Source: Bosea vaviloviae (GTDB lineage Bacteria > Pseudomonadota > Alphaproteobacteria > Rhizobiales > Beijerinckiaceae). From it: 64,000 bases of DNA. Below the pieces are notes generated by a model, which saw nothing but the letters and a program-made list of their open reading frames with translations, had not been told where the DNA came from and searched no databases. The stretch is taken from positions 4,331,001-4,395,000 of the forward strand of contig NZ_CP017147.1 in assembly GCF_001741865.1 (NCBI RefSeq), given 5' to 3'. Numbering within the stretch: position 1 is the first letter of the stretch; each line of letters begins with the position of its first letter. Of the stretch, positions 59,979 through 64,000 are shown piece after piece. The translations under genes and the position numbers were made by a program.

Positions 59979-61805
59979 TCACTCCACCGTGACGGACTTC
60001 GCCAGGTTACGCGGCTGATCGACGTCCTTGCCCATGAAGACGGCGGTCTGGTAGGCGATCATCTGGATCGGCAGCGCGTAGACGATCGGCGCAAACAGCG
60101 GGTCCATCTCCGGCATGATGATCGTCGCCTCAGGGGTGATGCCGCATTCGGCCGCGCCCCTGGCGTCAGTGATCAGGATGATCCGCCCGCCACGCGCCGC
60201 GACCTCCTGCATGTTCGACGCGGTCTTCTCGAAGAGCGCGTCATGGGGCGCGACGACGATGACCGGCATATCCTCGTCGATCAATGCGATCGGACCATGC
60301 TTGAGTTCGCCAGCCGCGTAACCTTCGGCGTGGATGTAGCTGATTTCCTTCAGCTTCAACGCGCCTTCGAGCGCCAGCGGGAAACTCGTGCCGCGGCCGA
60401 GATAGAGCACGTCGCTCGCCTTGGAGAGCTCGCGGGCGAGCCTTTCGATCTCGGGTTCGAGCTCAAGCGCCTTCGCCAGGAGGCCGGGCAGCGCGATCAG
60501 ATGCTGGACATGGCGGATCTCATCCTCCGCCGAGAGCGTGCCGCGCGCGCGGGCGGCGGCAAGCGCCAGGCATGCCAGTGCGGTCAACTGGCAAGTGAAG
60601 GCCTTGGTCGAGGCAACTCCGATCTCGGGGCCGGCGAGCGTGGGAGCGACGGCATCACTCTCGCGGGCGATGGTCGAGGTCGGCATGTTCACGACCGACA
60701 GGATCGTCTGGCGCTCCTGCTTGGCATATTTCAGGCAGGCCAGCGTGTCGGCGGTCTCGCCCGATTGCGAGATGAAGAGCGCGAGCCCGTTCTCGGGCAT
60801 CGGTGCCTCGCGGTAGCGGAACTCGGAGGCGACATCGATCTCGACCGGCAGGCGTGCCAGCCGCTCGAACCAGTATTTCGCCGTGAGCCCGGCGTAATAG
60901 GCCGTGCCGCAGGCAGAAACGGAGAGCCGGGACAGGCCCTTCCATTCGACGGCAGGCTCGAAGGGTTGCCTCAGCGTGCCGGCGGCCATGTCGAGATAAT
61001 GCGTCAGCGTGTGAGCGACCACCTCAGGCTGCTCGTGGATTTCCTTCGCCATGAAGTGGCGATGATTGCCCTTGTCGACCAGCATGCTGCCGGCGGCGAC
61101 GCGACGTGCGCGCCGTTCGACCTGGACATTCGCCTTGTCGTAGAAGATCGCGCCCTTGCGGTTGAGGACGACCCAATCGCCCTCCTCCAGATAGGCGATG
61201 AGGTTGGTGAAGGGCGCTAGCGCGACCGCATCCGAGCCCAGATACATCTCGCCGTCACCGACGCCGACAGCCAATGGCGGCCCGTTGCGTGCGCCGATCA
61301 GCAGATCTTCCTCACCCTGGAACAGAAAAGCCAGCGCGAAGGCTCCGCGCAAACGCGGCAGGCAATGCGCGATGGCCGCGACGGGCTTCTTGCCGCGATC
61401 GAGCTCGCGCGTGACCAATTGAGCGACGATCTCGGTGTCGGTCTGCGTCTTGAAGACGTAGCCGTCGGCCTCGAGCTCGACCTTGAGTTCGCGGAAATTC
61501 TCGATGATGCCGTTATGGACGACCGCGAGCTTTTCGGTCGCGTGGGGATGGGCGTTGGTCTCGTTGGGCTTACCATGGGTCGCCCAGCGGGTATGCCCGA
61601 TGCCGATCAGGCCTTCGAGCGGCTCGTTCGAGAGCCTGATCTCGAGGTTCTTGAGCTTGCCTTCGGCACGGCGGCGGGCGAGCAGGCCGTTTTCCAGTGT
61701 CGCGACGCCGGCCGAATCATAGCCGCGATATTCGAGCCGCCGCAGCGCCTCGACGACCTGGGGGGCGACCGCTTCCTTGCCCAGAATGCCCACGATGCCG
61801 CACAT
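59979..61805 (-). CDS. glmS: Glutamine-fructose-6-phosphate aminotransferase (isomerizing)
   Basis: 608 aa. Cys2 nucleophile at 'MCGIVGILG', the class-II glutaminase domain (1-240, 'HTRWATHGKPNETNAHPH', 'VVHNGIIENF'), and two SIS domains (about 285-430 and 455-600: 'SACGTAYYAGL', 'SQSGETADTLA', 'GRGTSFPLALEGALKLKEISYIHAEGYAAGELKHGP') ending 'PRNLAKSVTVE'. It makes glucosamine-6-phosphate, the first step of UDP-GlcNAc synthesis; glmU upstream completes the pathway. No glmS ribozyme was seen in the leader. Confidence 0.97.
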   Translation of the reverse strand: MCGIVGILGKEAVAPQVVEALRRLEYRGYDSAGVATLENGLLARRRAEGKLKNLEIRLSNEPLEGLIGIGHTRWATHGKPNETNAHPHATEKLAVVHNGIIENFRELKVELEADGYVFKTQTDTEIVAQLVTRELDRGKKPVAAIAHCLPRLRGAFALAFLFQGEEDLLIGARNGPPLAVGVGDGEMYLGSDAVALAPFTNLIAYLEEGDWVVLNRKGAIFYDKANVQVERRARRVAAGSMLVDKGNHRHFMAKEIHEQPEVVAHTLTHYLDMAAGTLRQPFEPAVEWKGLSRLSVSACGTAYYAGLTAKYWFERLARLPVEIDVASEFRYREAPMPENGLALFISQSGETADTLACLKYAKQERQTILSVVNMPTSTIARESDAVAPTLAGPEIGVASTKAFTCQLTALACLALAAARARGTLSAEDEIRHVQHLIALPGLLAKALELEPEIERLARELSKASDVLYLGRGTSFPLALEGALKLKEISYIHAEGYAAGELKHGPIALIDEDMPVIVVAPHDALFEKTASNMQEVAARGGRIILITDARGAAECGITPEATIIMPEMDPLFAPIVYALPIQMIAYQTAVFMGKDVDQPRNLAKSVTVE

Positions 61806-61892
61806 GCCAAAACCTCTTCAGACGTTGCCGTTGGCACACCGCATAGCGGGCAACGGCGAACATTCCCAATCACTCTAAATGTAGAACTATGA

Positions 61893-61916
61893 ACGGCGGC
61901 TTGCAGGGACCGCCGT
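61893..61916. terminator. Hairpin between glmU and glmS
   Basis: A 7-bp perfect stem (acggcgg / ccgccgt) with a 10-nt loop, 10 bases downstream of the glmU stop on the reverse strand. It may attenuate transcription from glmU into glmS. The short AT-rich tract at about 61870-61890 could hold the glmS promoter. Confidence 0.4.
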
Positions 61917-61925
61917 CTTTCACGG

Positions 61926-63305
61926 TTATTCCGGCGTTTTCTTGGCTGCGGACTTCTTCGCCATGGCCTTGTCGCGGAATGTCTTCGCCCAACCTTCACG
62001 CTCGATTTGACGGCCGCGGCCGATAGCCAGCGCATCGGCTGGAACATCCTTCGTGATCACCGAGCCCGAGCCGATGATGGCCCGGTCGCCGATCGTCACC
62101 GGCGCAACCAGCGCGGAATTGGAGCCGACGAAGGCGCCGGCCCCGATCGTCGTCTTGTACTTGAAGAAGCCATCATAGTTGCAGGTGATGGTGCCGGCGC
62201 CGATATTGGCATCGGCGCCGACACTGGCATCGCCGATATAGGTGAGATGGCTGACCTTGGCGCCTTCGCCGATATCGGCTGCCTTGATCTCCACGAAATT
62301 GCCGACCTTGGCATTGGCGCCGAGCTTTGCGCCCGGACGCAGGCGGCCATAGGGGCCGACCGTCGCGCCAGGGCCGACATCCGCCCCCTCCAGATGCGAA
62401 AAGGCGTGGATGACTGCGCCGTCAGCGACAGTGACGCCTGGGCCGAAGACGACATTGGGCTCGACCAGCACATCTTGCCCCAACCGCGTGTCGAAGCTGA
62501 AGAACACCGTCTCAGGCGCGATCAAGGTCGCGCCCTGCTTCATCGCCTCCAGTCGCTTGCGTCTTTGGAAATCGGCTTCCGCGGCAGCAAGTTGCGCGCG
62601 ATCGTTGACGCCCTGCACCTCGCTCTCGGCGGCCTGCAGCGCGACCGCCTTCAGCCCTCGTTCGCGCGCGACGCCGACGGCATCGGTCAGGTAGAACTCG
62701 CCTTGTGCATTGGCGCTCCCGATCGCCTCCAGGATTGATAGCGCCTGGCGGCCGTCGAGTGCCATCAGCCCGGCATTGCACAGGCGGATCGCGCGCTGCG
62801 CCTCGGTTGCGTCCTTGTGCTCGACGATGGCCACGAGTTCGCCGTCCCTGGTCACGAACCGCCCATAGCCGGCCGGATCTTGCGCCTCGAAGCCAAGCGC
62901 GGCGACGCTCGCCCCCTCGGCCAGAGCCTGGCGGAGGCCGAGTAAGGTCTGCGGCCGGATGAGAGGCGTATCCGCGAAGGCGACGAGGATGTCGTCATGC
63001 TTGCCCGACAGCGCCTCGCGCGCCGCGAGTACGGCATGGGCCGTGCCGCGTCGCTCGGCCTGGATCGCGATCGCAGCCGAGGGCAGCAGCGCGCGGACCT
63101 CGCTTGCGACATCGGGCCGGTCGGGGCCGATCACGACCACGACCGTATCGGCTCCGGCCTCCGCCACGGCAGCGAGCGCATGGGCTAGAAGCGAGCGGCC
63201 ACCGACCTCGTGCAGCACCTTCGGCTGCCGCGATTTCATGCGCGTGCCCTCGCCTGCCGCAAGAATGATGGCGAGACAGGACCGGTCGGACTGCATTTTG
63301 GTCAT
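61926..63305 (-). CDS. glmU: Bifunctional N-acetylglucosamine-1-phosphate uridyltransferase/glucosamine-1-phosphate acetyltransferase
   Basis: 459 aa. The N-terminal pyrophosphorylase has '[11 protein letters not shown]', 'FADTPLI' and '[16 protein letters not shown]'. The C-terminal left-handed beta-helix has hexapeptide repeats and the acetyltransferase segment '[17 protein letters not shown]' with '[25 protein letters not shown]'. It converts GlcN-1-P to UDP-GlcNAc for peptidoglycan and LPS. The start at 63305 ([20 protein letters not shown]) has alternatives three codons later. Ends with a Lys-rich tail. Confidence 0.96.
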   Translation of the reverse strand: MTKMQSDRSCLAIILAAGEGTRMKSRQPKVLHEVGGRSLLAHALAAVAEAGADTVVVVIGPDRPDVASEVRALLPSAAIAIQAERRGTAHAVLAAREALSGKHDDILVAFADTPLIRPQTLLGLRQALAEGASVAALGFEAQDPAGYGRFVTRDGELVAIVEHKDATEAQRAIRLCNAGLMALDGRQALSILEAIGSANAQGEFYLTDAVGVARERGLKAVALQAAESEVQGVNDRAQLAAAEADFQRRKRLEAMKQGATLIAPETVFFSFDTRLGQDVLVEPNVVFGPGVTVADGAVIHAFSHLEGADVGPGATVGPYGRLRPGAKLGANAKVGNFVEIKAADIGEGAKVSHLTYIGDASVGADANIGAGTITCNYDGFFKYKTTIGAGAFVGSNSALVAPVTIGDRAIIGSGSVITKDVPADALAIGRGRQIEREGWAKTFRDKAMAKKSAAKKTPE

Positions 63306-63608
63306 GATTATCGTTTCCCTTGGCGCCCCAACGGCAAATCCTGCCGGTCACTTCCTGGGTCGTCGCTGGCGATCTGGTGCATGGTGGTGTTGCGAACGCC
63401 GTGGATAGCCGATCCTGTCGGCATTTGCCAAAGTCGCTTCCGAGAGCTGCCGTTGCGGCGCAGCTGGTCGGCAGGTGGCGGCATTGTATACGGCGACGTA
63501 AGAAACAGTCTCTAGGAACGCGACCATCTGCATTTTCCCGACGCAAACGCTTTTCACGTTGCCAGAAAATGCTCTAGAAGCGCGAGAGGGCGAGGGCGTC
63601 GCCCGTCT
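63306..63608. other. Intergenic region between divergent glmU and opgG/D, no gene recognised
   Basis: 303 bp holding the two divergent promoters. Open frames here have no recognisable domain or ribosome-binding site. An AT-richer patch (63525-63590) before the glucan gene contains 'ttgccagaaaatgctctag', which loosely resembles promoter or repeat sequence. Confidence 0.3.
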
Positions 63609-64000
63609 ATGTTGGATATCATGTCGAAATCCTTGAATCGTCGGCAGTTTCTGGAAGGCGCGGCGATCGGCCTGGCCTCCGCTCCGCTGATCGGCGCGAC
63701 GCCGGCGGCTGCGCAAAGCAACTGGGCGGCGCTGGTTCAGTCCGTGATCGCTGAGGGCCAGAAATTCGACCCGGCCCTGGTCGTCGAGACCGCGCGGCAA
63801 CTGGCGCGTCGCCCGTTGGTGCCGGTCGTCACGACCGATCTGCCGGACGGTTATACCGCCCTGCCCTTCGATCAGTATTCGGGAATCAGGGCGCAACCCG
63901 GCGGCCTGATCTGGGCCGGAGAGAATCGCGGCTTCACCATCGAGCCGCTGCATCGCGGCTATGTCTTCTCCAGCCCGGTCAGCCTGTTCACGGTCGAGGA
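63609..64000 (+). CDS. Periplasmic glucan biosynthesis protein OpgG/OpgD family (truncated by window end)
   Basis: 130 codons are visible. A twin-arginine signal is present: N-R-R-Q-F-L near residues 10-15, a hydrophobic core, and cleavage after 'TPAAAQ'. The mature N-terminus ('VVETARQLARRPLVPVV', 'PFDQYSGIRAQPGGLIWAGENRGFTIEPLHRGYVFSSPV') matches the MdoG/MdoD family, which builds osmoregulated periplasmic glucans. Tat export is typical of OpgD. An ATG at 63621 is an alternative start. Confidence 0.85.
   Translation, partial: MLDIMSKSLNRRQFLEGAAIGLASAPLIGATPAAAQSNWAALVQSVIAEGQKFDPALVVETARQLARRPLVPVVTTDLPDGYTALPFDQYSGIRAQPGGLIWAGENRGFTIEPLHRGYVFSSPVSLFTVE

Noticed and set aside
61806..61925. 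Possible glmS ribozyme in the glmS leader
   Set aside because: The 120-bp leader has only a simple hairpin better explained as a glmU terminator; no conserved ribozyme core was recognised, and this element is typical of Gram-positives.
1..64000. CRISPR arrays
   Set aside because: No series of regularly spaced direct repeats was seen; the repeats found are short tandem units or palindromes.

Overview
The window is a high-GC, gene-dense chromosomal segment of an alphaproteobacterium, most likely a member of the Hyphomicrobiales (Rhizobiales) close to Bosea. This rests on recognising familiar local gene sets: rlpA-dac-tmk, a ferredoxin/DUF2849/cysI/DUF934 sulfite-reduction cluster, mfd-sdhE//recG, glmS-glmU, an IalB-family protein and HspQ. 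It also rests on short palindromic intergenic repeats of a kind seen in that order. The genus is an inference; no 16S or marker search could be run.

Region by region. 1-7.0 kb: the end of an RpiR-type regulator, then a LacI-type regulator and a carbohydrate ABC transporter (binding protein, two permeases, ATPase) ending in a GH63-like glycoside hydrolase. 7.0-10.3 kb, reverse strand: tmk, a D-Ala-D-Ala carboxypeptidase and rlpA. 10.8-18.6 kb is accessory. A tRNA-Ser(TGA) is followed by a GIY-YIG gene, then about 3.5 kb of visibly lower-GC DNA carrying a HEPN-motif protein, an AlbA_2/Schlafen-type protein and a DEDDh exonuclease. After these come an HxlR/MFS divergent pair, a DUF3060 protein, TspO and gene remnants. 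A 22-nt copy of the tRNA-Ser anticodon-to-variable-arm region lies at 17.7 kb and may mark the far edge of an old insertion. 18.6-27.4 kb: a cytochrome c and the complete kdp potassium-pump operon with its two-component system (two tiny membrane ORFs, kdpA, B, C, D, E).

27.5-36.2 kb is a sulfur block: a 2Fe-2S ferredoxin, DUF2849, sulfite reductase, DUF934, a small membrane protein and siroheme synthase (cysG), followed by the sulfate ABC transporter sbp-cysT-cysW-cysA. The first unit takes sulfite to sulfide with siroheme supplied by CysG, and the second imports sulfate. 36.2-39.7 kb (OsmC, sulfurtransferase, RimO, a Gly-rich secreted protein) is bracketed by two 121-bp elements in inverted orientation, 114/121 identical, each containing a perfect 18-bp-arm palindrome with compensatory changes.

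39.7-51.8 kb is mixed metabolism and transport: quinone oxidoreductase, SulP transporter, UbiH-like hydroxylase, CoA-transferase, AEC transporter, malyl-CoA-lyase-like enzyme, HspQ, IalB-like protein, a family-5 solute-binding protein, and an AMP-binding-fold protein without recognisable catalytic motifs. 51.8-64 kb is housekeeping: mfd, sdhE, recG, an AraC/GyrI regulator, a DUF502 membrane protein, glmS, glmU and the start of a Tat-exported OpgG/OpgD glucan biosynthesis protein cut by the window end.

The best candidates for something undescribed are the HEPN/AlbA_2/DEDDh cassette beside the tRNA and the mirrored 121-bp palindromic elements. No CRISPR array, rRNA, intact insertion sequence or integrase was seen.
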